Source of the DNA: Planctomycetaceae bacterium
GTDB lineage: Bacteria > Planctomycetota > Phycisphaerae > Phycisphaerales > SM1A02
NCBI GenBank assembly: GCA_027488415.1
Contig: JAIYBS010000008.1
Span: 1 to 6,009, forward strand
Length of the DNA: 6,009 bases
Direction: 5' to 3'
This document shows positions 1-5,947 of this stretch, piece after piece. The notes below the pieces were generated by a model, which saw only the letters and a program-made list of their open reading frames with translations, was not told the origin of the DNA and did no database searches. The translations under genes were made by a program, and so were the position numbers. Each line of letters opens with the position of its first letter. Positions within the stretch are counted from its first letter, which is position 1.

Positions 1-1
1 C

Positions 2-376
2 GCGGCGGGCGGCGGCGCCGGCCTCGGATTCCGCGTGTCCGCGGCGGATGGATCGATCAGCGTGATCAGCGGGGAGACGCTCACCGCCACCGGCGCCTCG
101 GTGACGCTCGGCGCCTGGAACAGCTTCACGATCCTCTGGAACACCGTCACCGAGTCGACGGCCCTCGTCGTCAACGGGGACGTCGTGTTCAGCGGCGTCA
201 CCACGGTCACGGGCGACTTCCGCCGCTTCACCATGGTGGCGAGCTCCGGCACCGCCGGAGGCGGCGGCGCGGCGATGTTCGACAATTACTCGATCTCGTC
301 GATCCCGACGCCGGGCGCGGCCATCGCCATGCTCATCGGCATCCCGGCCGCAGCCGGCCGCAGGCGGTCGAGGTAA
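2..376 (+). CDS. Secreted protein with PEP-CTERM-like C-terminal sorting tail (C-terminal part only)
   Basis: The reading frame is open from the left edge, so the start lies outside the window and 124 residues are visible. An internal GTG at 35 is not needed as a start because the frame continues upstream of it. The visible body is rich in Thr, Ser, Val and Gly and looks beta-stranded; stretches such as WNSFTILWNTV and TALVVNGDVVFSG resemble the strands of LamG/concanavalin-like jelly-roll domains, but I cannot assign a family. The last 25 residues have the tripartite layout of PEP-CTERM anchors: a short motif (SIPTPGA), a hydrophobic stretch (AAIAMLIGIPAAA) and a basic end (GRRRSR). Such tails are known to be processed by exosortase-type enzymes during export to the cell surface. 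The motif reads PTP rather than PEP, a variant I believe is common in Phycisphaerae. The last 91 bases overlap a convergent small gene. I am confident it is a real gene, moderately confident of the tail, and unsure of function. Confidence 0.72.
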   Translation, partial: AAGGGAGLGFRVSAADGSISVISGETLTATGASVTLGAWNSFTILWNTVTESTALVVNGDVVFSGVTTVTGDFRRFTMVASSGTAGGGGAAMFDNYSISSIPTPGAAIAMLIGIPAAAGRRRSR

Positions 377-495
377 CGCTCGAGCGCGCGAAAGTCGAAG
401 GCCTCGAGCCACTCGCGCGGCGCGGAGGCGTTGAAGCGGCGGATCTGCTCCACCAGCTGGCTCTTGGTCATGCGGTCGGCGATCGAGTCGGACAT
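286..495 (-). CDS. Small protein of unknown function, 69 residues
   Basis: I do not recognise a named family. The first 47 or so residues look like a compact, soluble, helical protein: after MSDSIADRM comes TKSQLVEQIRRFN, then SAPREWLEAFDFRALERYLDRL, which alternates charged and hydrophobic residues in helix-like spacing. There is no signal peptide or membrane segment. I chose the ATG at 495 because GAGGG lies 6 bases before it; an upstream in-frame ATG at 552 would add 19 Pro/Arg-rich residues with no such support. The tail from about residue 48 is Ala- and Met-rich (AGMPMSMAMAA) and lies antisense to the PEP-CTERM coding end of the convergent gene, so its composition may simply reflect the opposite strand. 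The gene sits 151 bases after the response regulator on the same strand and could belong to that transcript or have its own promoter. Function is not predictable from what I can see. Confidence 0.62.
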   Translation of the reverse strand: MSDSIADRMTKSQLVEQIRRFNASAPREWLEAFDFRALERYLDRLRPAAAGMPMSMAMAAPGVGIDEIE

Positions 496-501
496 CGGGA
501 G

Positions 502-506
502 CCCTC
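502..506 (-). promoter_or_regulatory. Ribosome binding site for the 69-residue small protein
   Basis: On the minus strand GAGGG is followed by a 6-base spacer (CTCCCG) and then the ATG at 495. This match to the anti-Shine-Dalgarno sequence is what favours the start at 495 over the upstream ATG at 552. Confidence 0.55.
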
Positions 507-646
507 GCGGCGATGGGTCCGGCCTCCTGCCCGTCGTGCGCGCCCCGGACACGGGACGCCGCGGCTCCGCCGCTCCCGGAGGATCGGCAGACCACCGCCC
601 GTCGCTTGAAACAGGGTTCCCCGCGGAGGCAGGCCGTCCGGCCGGG

Positions 647-1132
647 TCAGCGGGCGCGCTTCAGGTCCTCGAGCATCCGCTTGAGGACCCGCACCCGCAG
701 GAGGCTGCGCACGCGGGTGACGAGCTCGAGCTTGTTGACCGGCTTCGTGAGGAAGTCGTCGCAGCCGCACTCGACGGCGCGCTCGAAGTCCCCGACCTCG
801 TGCAGCGCGGTCACCATGATGACCACGGTGTCGCGCAGGTCGGGGTTCTGCTTGATCTTCTGGCAGACCTCGAAGCCCGACATCCGGGGCATCATCACGT
901 CGAGGAGCACGAGGTCCGGCCGGAATCGCTCGGCCTGCGCCATCGCGTCGACGCCGTCGACCGCGGTCGCGATCTCGACCGGGAGCGACTCGAGGTAGGC
1001 CTGCACGAGCTCCGTGTTCTGCGCGTTGTCGTCGACCACGAGCACCTTGCAGCCGCGGATGTCGACCTGGCCGGCGCCGTCTTCGAGGGCGAGCGCGATC
1101 GTGCTGTCGGTGGGCAGGCTCATGAGGGGCAT
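647..1132 (-). CDS. Receiver-only response regulator (CheY/PleD-type REC domain)
   Basis: A 161-residue protein made almost entirely of one phospho-receiver domain. After a 28-residue leader, strand 1 (CKVLVVDDN) carries the acidic pair D34/D35 that binds magnesium. The phosphorylation site is D78 in LVLLDVMMPRMSG, the switch Thr is T108 in VIMVTA, and the invariant Lys is K130 in DFLTKPV. All catalytic residues are present, so it should be phosphorylated by a histidine kinase. After the domain only a short basic helix remains (SLLRVRVLKRMLEDLKRAR), resembling the linker that leads to output domains in PleD/RpfG-like regulators, but here it ends without one. It probably acts through protein contacts; no cognate kinase is in the window. 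The start is uncertain: ATG at 1132 is chosen because it follows the upstream stop by 28 bases, ATG at 1123 is an alternative, and neither has a strong Shine-Dalgarno. An ATG at 1204 would extend into the upstream gene and adds a Cys/Arg-rich stretch typical of an out-of-frame shadow. Confidence 0.93.
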   Translation of the reverse strand: MPLMSLPTDSTIALALEDGAGQVDIRGCKVLVVDDNAQNTELVQAYLESLPVEIATAVDGVDAMAQAERFRPDLVLLDVMMPRMSGFEVCQKIKQNPDLRDTVVIMVTALHEVGDFERAVECGCDDFLTKPVNKLELVTRVRSLLRVRVLKRMLEDLKRAR

Positions 1133-1160
1133 TCTATCGACCGCACCCGCGCGGCGCGGC

Positions 1161-4124
1161 TCAGAGCAGCACGCGCGCGAGCACCTCGACCGGGTGCAGC
1201 GCATCGCGGCCGGCCCCGTCGTGGATCTGGTGGCGGCAGCTCGTGCCCGGCGCGCAGACCGTGGCCGCCGGACGCGCGCGCACCGCGGGCAGCACCCCCT
1301 GCTCCGCGATCCGCATCGAGAGGTCGTAGCGCTCCTCGGTGAACCCGAAGCTTCCGGCCATGCCGCAGCAGCCCGTCTGCAGCACCTCGAGACCCGGCCC
1401 GAAGTACCTGCGGAGGATCGCCGCGCTGCTCTCAGCGCCCCAGAGCGCCTTCTGGTGGCAGTGCGCGTGCAGCGCGAGGGAACCGGGCTCGAACGCGGGC
1501 TTCGCGGGCCGCGACGGGTGCCCGTCCCAGCGGCGGTCGAGGAACTCCTCGACGAGGAAGCTCCGCGCCGCGAGCTCGCGCAGCCGGGTCCGGTCGACGC
1601 CCATCTTCAGCTCGAGCCAGTCATCGCGGATCGCGCTCATGCAGCTCGGCTCGCAGCCGACCACCGCGACGGCGCGCTCGCGCTCGACGACGGCAAGGAG
1701 CCCCTCGGCGGTCGCACGGCACTCGCGGCTCGCCTCGGCCAGCATCCCGGTCGAGATGAGCGAGCGGCCGCAGCAGCCGAGCACCGGGAGCACGACGCGG
1801 TAGCCGAACGCCTCGAGCACCTCGATCGCGGCCTGCCCGATGCGGGGCTCGTTGTACATCGTGAAGCAGTCGGGGAAGAGCACCACCGCGGGGGCTCCCG
1901 CGGGCGCCCTGCTCCCGCGCGCCGCGTACCAGCGGTCGAGCGACGGCGCGTAGACGGGCATGGAGCGGCGTACGTCGATCCCGAGCACCCACGACTGCAG
2001 CGCGCGCACGAACGGCAGTCGGTTCGCGAGGTTCGCGAGCGGCGCGAGCCGCGACAGCAGGCGGTTCGTGCCGCGGACGCGGCCGAACGCGCGCGCACGC
2101 AGCGGCACGCGGCCGGCGGCGGCGAATCCCTGCGCCGCGTACTCGGCCTTCAGCTTCGAGATGTCGACGTTCGACGGGCACTCGCTCTTGCAGGCCTTGC
2201 AGCTCAGGCAGAGGGAGAGGGTCTCCTGCACGCCCGGGTCGTTCCAGTCGGCGTGCCCGCCGGTCCCGAGCTGGCCGGTGATCGCGAGCCGCAGGTGATT
2301 TCCCCGCCCGCGCGTCGAGTGGCGCTCATCCATCGTCGCCTGGTACGAGGGGCACATCGTGACGTTGCCCTGCATGCGCCTGCAGAGACCGGCGCCGTTG
2401 CACATCTCGACCGCGTGCGCGAAGCCGTCCTCCTGCTCGTAGCTGAAGAACGTCGACGACTCCGACACGTGCGCGGGCCGGCCGCCCGGCGCGATCCGGA
2501 GGTCCTCGATCGGCATGTCCGTGCGCGCCACGTCGACCTTGATGCCGGGGTTCATGACGCCGGCCGGGTCCCAGATCGCCTTCACCGCGGCCAGCGCGCG
2601 GCAGATCGGCTCGCCGAAGTACCGCAGCTGGAGCGCCGTGCGCGAGCGTCCCGAGCCGTGCTCGCCGCTCAGCGCCCCGACGTAACGGACGACGAGGTCG
2701 GTGACCTGCTCGCCGATCTCCACCATGCGCCGCCGGTCGCCCTCGTCGGTGAGCGCGAGCAGCGGCCGGATGTGCAGGCACCCGACGCTCGCGTGCGCGT
2801 AGAAGCTCGCCTTCGTCCCGTGCGAGGCAAGGATCGCCTTGAATTCCTTGATGAAGCCGGGGAGCTTCGCCGGGTCGACCGCGGTGTCCTCGACGAAGCC
2901 GAGCGGCTTGCGCAGCCCCGGCACGCCGTGCAGGAGCGGCTCGCCCGCCTTGCGCAGGCGCCACGCCTCGGCCATGCGCCGCGCGTCCGTGTACTGCTCC
3001 ATCGGCTGGCGCGGCAGACGCGCGCGCAGGTCGGCGAGGCTCGCCTCGACCTCGGCGAGCGACTGCCCGAAGTACTCGACGTACATCGCCGCACCGAGCT
3101 GCGTGCCCTCGGGCCGCGGCATGAGGTCGACGTACTTCGAGTACTCGCGGTTCTGCCGCGCGAGGTCCACGATCACGTCGTCGATCAGCTCGACCGCGGA
3201 CGGTCGCGTGGCGATCATCGTGGCGAGCGCCGCGAGCGCGTCATCGACGGTCGCGAAGCCCATGATGGCGAGGCCCTTCGCCTTCGGCGTCGGCACCAGG
3301 TGCAGCTCCGCGCCGACGACCGTGCAGAGCGTTCCCTCGGACCCGCACGCCACGTGCGCGAGGTTCACGCGGTCGAACGTGCCCGGCGTCGAGCGCTCGA
3401 GGCCGTCGAGGAAGAGGTCGAGGTTGTACCCGTCGACGTGGCGGAGGATCTTCGGGAAGCGCGCACGGACCTCGTCGCGCATCGGAACCAGCAGGTCGCG
3501 CATGCGCTCCGCGATGGCGCGCTGCAGCGGGTCACGCTCGCAGGAGCCCTCCTCGAGCCGGTGCACCTCGCCGTCGGAGAGCACGGCGTCGACGCCGAGC
3601 AGGTTCTCGACCGTGCGGCCGAACATGATGCTGTGCATGCCGGCCGAGTTGTTTCCGATGGCACCGCCGACCGAGTTGTGGCTCGAGGTCGCCGGGTCCG
3701 GCGCGAACATCAGCCCGTGCGGCGCGAGGTCGATGTTGAGCCGGTCGATCACCGTCCCCGGCTCGACGCGGCAGCGGGCGCGCGCGGCATCGACCGACAG
3801 CAGGCCGCGGCAGTGCGCGCCGAGGTCGAGCACCACCGCGAGGTTCACCGCCTGACCGTTCAGGCTCGTCCCGCCGCCGCGCGGCAGGAGCGGCACGCCC
3901 CGTCGGACGCACCACGACGCGACGCGGACGGCCTCGTCGAGGTCGCGCGGCACGACCACCAGGATCGGGTCGACCTGGTACATGCTCGCGTCGGTCGCGT
4001 AGAGGAGCCGCTCGCCGCGGGAGGTGCGGACGTCGGCGCACCCGAGGCCCGCAAGCTCGGCCGCGAGCGCGGCCCGGGCCGACTCGGTCGCCGCCGCGGA
4101 TCCTGCCTGCGGGAGCGAGATCAC
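1161..4124 (-). CDS. FAD-binding and (Fe-S)-binding D-2-hydroxyacid dehydrogenase (GlcD-GlcF-like fusion, YdiJ type)
   Basis: A 987-residue fusion of a GlcD-like flavoprotein and a GlcF-like iron-sulfur protein, near the size of E. coli YdiJ. Residues 50-280 form the FAD-binding part: VDPILVVVPR, the phosphate loop PRGGGTSLNGQ (81-91), NSVGGAIGNNSAG (150-162) and HVACGSEGTL (257-266). Residues 310-530 are the FAD-oxidase C-terminal domain, with HASVGCLHIRP (444-454), LSGEHGSGRSR (485-495) and DPAGVMNPGIK (519-529). An iron-sulfur section follows: C575, C581 and C591 (ending MCPSY), then CLSCKACKSECP (C639, C642, C645, C649). Two CCG-type cysteine domains end the protein (GCCGRS at 783-788, GCCGMAG at 918-924), with GCEPSC between them. 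Family members oxidise D-lactate, glycolate or D-2-hydroxyglutarate and pass electrons to the respiratory chain; the substrate cannot be read from sequence. There is no signal peptide, so it is probably on the cytoplasmic face. Translation is placed at GTG 4124, overlapping the thioredoxin-fusion stop as GTGA, because the frame upstream is only a shadow of that gene and the next in-frame ATG (residue 48) would cut into the FAD domain. Confidence 0.93.
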   Translation of the reverse strand: MISLPQAGSAAATESARAALAAELAGLGCADVRTSRGERLLYATDASMYQVDPILVVVPRDLDEAVRVASWCVRRGVPLLPRGGGTSLNGQAVNLAVVLDLGAHCRGLLSVDAARARCRVEPGTVIDRLNIDLAPHGLMFAPDPATSSHNSVGGAIGNNSAGMHSIMFGRTVENLLGVDAVLSDGEVHRLEEGSCERDPLQRAIAERMRDLLVPMRDEVRARFPKILRHVDGYNLDLFLDGLERSTPGTFDRVNLAHVACGSEGTLCTVVGAELHLVPTPKAKGLAIMGFATVDDALAALATMIATRPSAVELIDDVIVDLARQNREYSKYVDLMPRPEGTQLGAAMYVEYFGQSLAEVEASLADLRARLPRQPMEQYTDARRMAEAWRLRKAGEPLLHGVPGLRKPLGFVEDTAVDPAKLPGFIKEFKAILASHGTKASFYAHASVGCLHIRPLLALTDEGDRRRMVEIGEQVTDLVVRYVGALSGEHGSGRSRTALQLRYFGEPICRALAAVKAIWDPAGVMNPGIKVDVARTDMPIEDLRIAPGGRPAHVSESSTFFSYEQEDGFAHAVEMCNGAGLCRRMQGNVTMCPSYQATMDERHSTRGRGNHLRLAITGQLGTGGHADWNDPGVQETLSLCLSCKACKSECPSNVDISKLKAEYAAQGFAAAGRVPLRARAFGRVRGTNRLLSRLAPLANLANRLPFVRALQSWVLGIDVRRSMPVYAPSLDRWYAARGSRAPAGAPAVVLFPDCFTMYNEPRIGQAAIEVLEAFGYRVVLPVLGCCGRSLISTGMLAEASRECRATAEGLLAVVERERAVAVVGCEPSCMSAIRDDWLELKMGVDRTRLRELAARSFLVEEFLDRRWDGHPSRPAKPAFEPGSLALHAHCHQKALWGAESSAAILRRYFGPGLEVLQTGCCGMAGSFGFTEERYDLSMRIAEQGVLPAVRARPAATVCAPGTSCRHQIHDGAGRDALHPVEVLARVLL
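4121..4124 (-). promoter_or_regulatory. GTGA stop-start overlap coupling the thioredoxin fusion to the dehydrogenase
   Basis: On the minus strand the TGA of the thioredoxin fusion (4123-4121) shares its bases with the GTG start of the dehydrogenase (4124-4122). Only a weak GGGA lies 7 bases upstream, so termination-dependent reinitiation is the likely way the second gene is translated. The overlap is seen directly; coupling is inferred. Confidence 0.6.
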
Positions 4125-5437
4125 TTGCCGGTCCCGAGGGCCTTCGTGACCTCGCCGCGCAGCTTGGCGACGAGGTCCTGGGCGAAGCCCATGTGCGAGG
4201 AGACGAGCTGCCCGTCGGGACCGATGACGATCGTCGCGGGGATGCCGTCGAAGCCGTACTGCGAGATCAGCTTCGCGTCGCGGTCGAGGAGGACCGGGAG
4301 CGAGAGCTTCAGCTTGTCCCAGGTGTCGCGGACCTTGCCCACGACCTCCTCGGGCTTGCACTGCTCCCAGACGTTCACCGCGAAGACCGCGACCTTGTCG
4401 TTGCCCTTCATCTCGTCCGCGAACTGCTGCAGGAGCGGGAGCCCGCGGCGGCACGGGCCGCACCAGCTCGCCCAGAAGTCGATCACGACGACCTTCCCCT
4501 TCATGGCGCCGATGTCGACCGGCTTGCCCTCGAGGTCGGTGAGCACCGCGACCGGGGCCGCGGCGCCGGCGGCGACCGTCGCGTTCGGGGCGGGCGCCGT
4601 GTCGGCGAACATCTCCTCGAGGGATGCCACGGCGCGGCGCTTGCCTGCGTCGAAGGCGATCGGCGCGGCGAGCGGCGCCGCGCTCGGGTTCGTCGAGATC
4701 TCGAAGCCGATCTTGACGCCCTCGGGGAGGCCTGCCGGGGTCAGCATCGTGGTGACGCGGCGGACGAATCCGGAGGCGGGATCGATCGCGACGACGCTCT
4801 CGGAGTCACGGCCGACGAGGAGCACCTCGGTCCTGCCGCCGGCCGTTCGCGAGCCCTTCACTTCCTGCCCGGGCGAGGCCGCGCCCGCGAACGCGTCGAC
4901 GAGCTTCATGCCCGGAAGCGGCTGCCGAAGCGCAAGGTCCGGAACGGGCAGCGAGAACGCGCCCATCATCGCGACCATCGAGGCGTGCCCGCTTCCCTCG
5001 ACCTTGCGGGTGAGGTAGCGGTCCTCGGGCTGGTCCGGCACGAAGTGCACGGCGCCGCCCGCGCAGACGGCCTGCATGCTGCCGAGGTCGACGAGGAAGT
5101 CGTTGCCCTCGCCGAAGCGCATGTCGATCACCTCGTTCTGCTCGCCGTCGGGCAGGTGGATCTTCACCTCCGCGCGGTCGGAGAGCTGCTTCGCCTCCCG
5201 GTATGCCTTGGCGGCGGACTCGAGCGCGGCCGTGCCCTTCGCCACCGCGTCGGCCGAGCGGTCGGCGTCGGTCCATCCTTCCGAGGGAGCGCGCAGCCCG
5301 TTCGCCTTGAGCGACGGCTGGCCGGTGGTCGCGTCGACCGTGCCCCGGAGCGGGCTCGGCGCCGGCGACTGTGCGACGGTGGCGGCGGGAAGCGCGAGGG
5401 CGAGCCCCGCGATGCAGGCGATGAGGGCGATGCGCAT
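4121..5437 (-). CDS. Periplasmic DUF2092/LolA-like domain fused to a TlpA-type thioredoxin
   Basis: A 438-residue exported protein. Residues 1-22 are a signal peptide: a basic start, a hydrophobic core (ALIACIAGLALALPAA) and a likely signal peptidase I site after TVA. A Cys at position 8 makes a lipobox-like LIAC, but it is too close to the N-terminus for a lipoprotein. Residues 60-250 resemble DUF2092/LolA-fold domains, including EVKIHLPDGEQNEVIDMRF, a strand with a non-catalytic Cys (C125) and ASGFVRRVTTMLTP. A Pro/Ala-rich linker (280-294) leads to a TlpA/ResA-like thioredoxin domain (295-438). Its active site is WCGPC (C326, C329) in VVVIDFWASWCGPC, with the cis-proline P400 in GIPATIVIGPDG. 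A further Cys (C360, in NVWEQCKPEE) follows the third strand. The domain should reduce or exchange protein disulfides in the envelope, with the N-terminal domain perhaps binding a lipid or client. The start is the ATG 3 bases after the folK stop; it has no clear Shine-Dalgarno, so coupling to folK is likely. Confidence 0.9.
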   Translation of the reverse strand: MRIALIACIAGLALALPAATVAQSPAPSPLRGTVDATTGQPSLKANGLRAPSEGWTDADRSADAVAKGTAALESAAKAYREAKQLSDRAEVKIHLPDGEQNEVIDMRFGEGNDFLVDLGSMQAVCAGGAVHFVPDQPEDRYLTRKVEGSGHASMVAMMGAFSLPVPDLALRQPLPGMKLVDAFAGAASPGQEVKGSRTAGGRTEVLLVGRDSESVVAIDPASGFVRRVTTMLTPAGLPEGVKIGFEISTNPSAAPLAAPIAFDAGKRRAVASLEEMFADTAPAPNATVAAGAAAPVAVLTDLEGKPVDIGAMKGKVVVIDFWASWCGPCRRGLPLLQQFADEMKGNDKVAVFAVNVWEQCKPEEVVGKVRDTWDKLKLSLPVLLDRDAKLISQYGFDGIPATIVIGPDGQLVSSHMGFAQDLVAKLRGEVTKALGTGK

Positions 5438-5440
5438 GGG

Positions 5441-5947
5441 TCAGTCGAAGTGTATGCCGCCGACGGCCCGGGCCGCGACCTCGGGCGCGATCTCCGCCAG
5501 CGGGTCGAGGACGAATCGGCGCTCGTGCATGCGCGGGTGCGGCACCTGCAGGCCGGGCACGTCGATCGACCGCCCGCCCGGCGTCGCCGGCCCCCACGCC
5601 AGGAGGTCGAGATCGAGCGTCCGCGGGCCGAAGCGGACCTCGGCGGCACGGTCGCGGCCGCGCGCGCGCTCGATGTCGAGGAGCGTCGCGAGCAGCTGGC
5701 GCGCGCTGAGGCTCGTCGCGAGCTCAGCCACGGCATTGAGGTATGGCCCCTGCCCCGGCGGCCCGACCGGGTCGGTCTCGTGCACCGTCGAGCGCCGCAC
5801 CACGCGGATGCCCGGACTGCGGTCAAGCGCCGCGAGCGCATGCGCGACGTGCGACGCACGGTCGCCGAGGTTCGAGCCGATCGCCACGAACGCGACGACG
5901 GTCGAGTCGGGCACGAGGTCCGGGTCGATGGGCGTCCGCTCGCTCAT
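5441..5947 (-). CDS. folK: 2-amino-4-hydroxy-6-hydroxymethyldihydropteridine pyrophosphokinase (HPPK)
   Basis: FolK transfers pyrophosphate from ATP to 6-hydroxymethyl-7,8-dihydropterin, giving the substrate that dihydropteroate synthase joins to p-aminobenzoate in cytoplasmic folate synthesis. The 168-residue length is normal for a single-domain HPPK. Hallmarks are in order: the opening strand and loop FVAIGSNLGDR (20-30); ETDPVGPPGQGPYLNAV (57-73), matching the pterin-binding region; the signature RFGPRTLDLDLL (106-117 in order, with D112 and D114 as the magnesium-binding pair equivalent to E. coli D95/D97); and VPHPRMHERRFVLDPLAEIAP (135-155), the conserved end. The ATG at 5947 is supported by GGGGAG 5 bases upstream and by its ATGA overlap with the upstream gene's stop. 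The downstream thioredoxin-fusion gene starts 3 bases after its TGA. No other folate gene is in the window, so a folP or folB neighbour could lie to the right, though the visible fragment there does not show it. The N-terminal 16 residues are a poorly conserved leader. Confidence 0.97.
   Translation of the reverse strand: MSERTPIDPDLVPDSTVVAFVAIGSNLGDRASHVAHALAALDRSPGIRVVRRSTVHETDPVGPPGQGPYLNAVAELATSLSARQLLATLLDIERARGRDRAAEVRFGPRTLDLDLLAWGPATPGGRSIDVPGLQVPHPRMHERRFVLDPLAEIAPEVAARAVGGIHFD

Noticed and set aside
244..260. Perfect 7-base inverted repeat CTCCGGC-ACC-GCCGGAG as a possible terminator or protein site
   Set aside because: It lies inside the PEP-CTERM protein coding region, 116 bases before its stop, has no T-tract and is explained by Ser/Gly/Ala codons in GC-rich DNA.
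632..643. Short inverted repeat GGCCG-TC-CGGCC just after the response regulator stop as an intrinsic terminator
   Set aside because: The stem is only 4-5 base pairs with a very short loop, and no run of T follows on the minus strand. It is too weak to call.
496..646. Promoter or small RNA in the 151-base gap between the response regulator and the small protein gene
   Set aside because: I looked on the minus strand for -35/-10 boxes and strong hairpins and saw none; apart from the small gene's ribosome binding site the gap shows nothing I can support.
431..1342. Plus-strand open frame of 303 codons across the small gene and the response regulator
   Set aside because: It is antisense to the response regulator, low in complexity and rich in Arg, Ala and Gly; no motif or ribosome binding site supports it.
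4125..4463. Upstream extension of the dehydrogenase frame to an ATG at 4463
   Set aside because: The extra 113 residues are an Arg/Pro/Gly-rich shadow of the thioredoxin domain coding sequence, and the family homology begins only after the GTG at 4124.
1014..5018. Plus-strand open frame of 1334 codons antisense to three genes
   Set aside because: It runs opposite the regulator, the dehydrogenase and the thioredoxin fusion, each with clear family motifs. Its product is Arg/Ala/Glu/His-rich with no domain pattern, as expected opposite GC-rich coding DNA where stop codons are rare.
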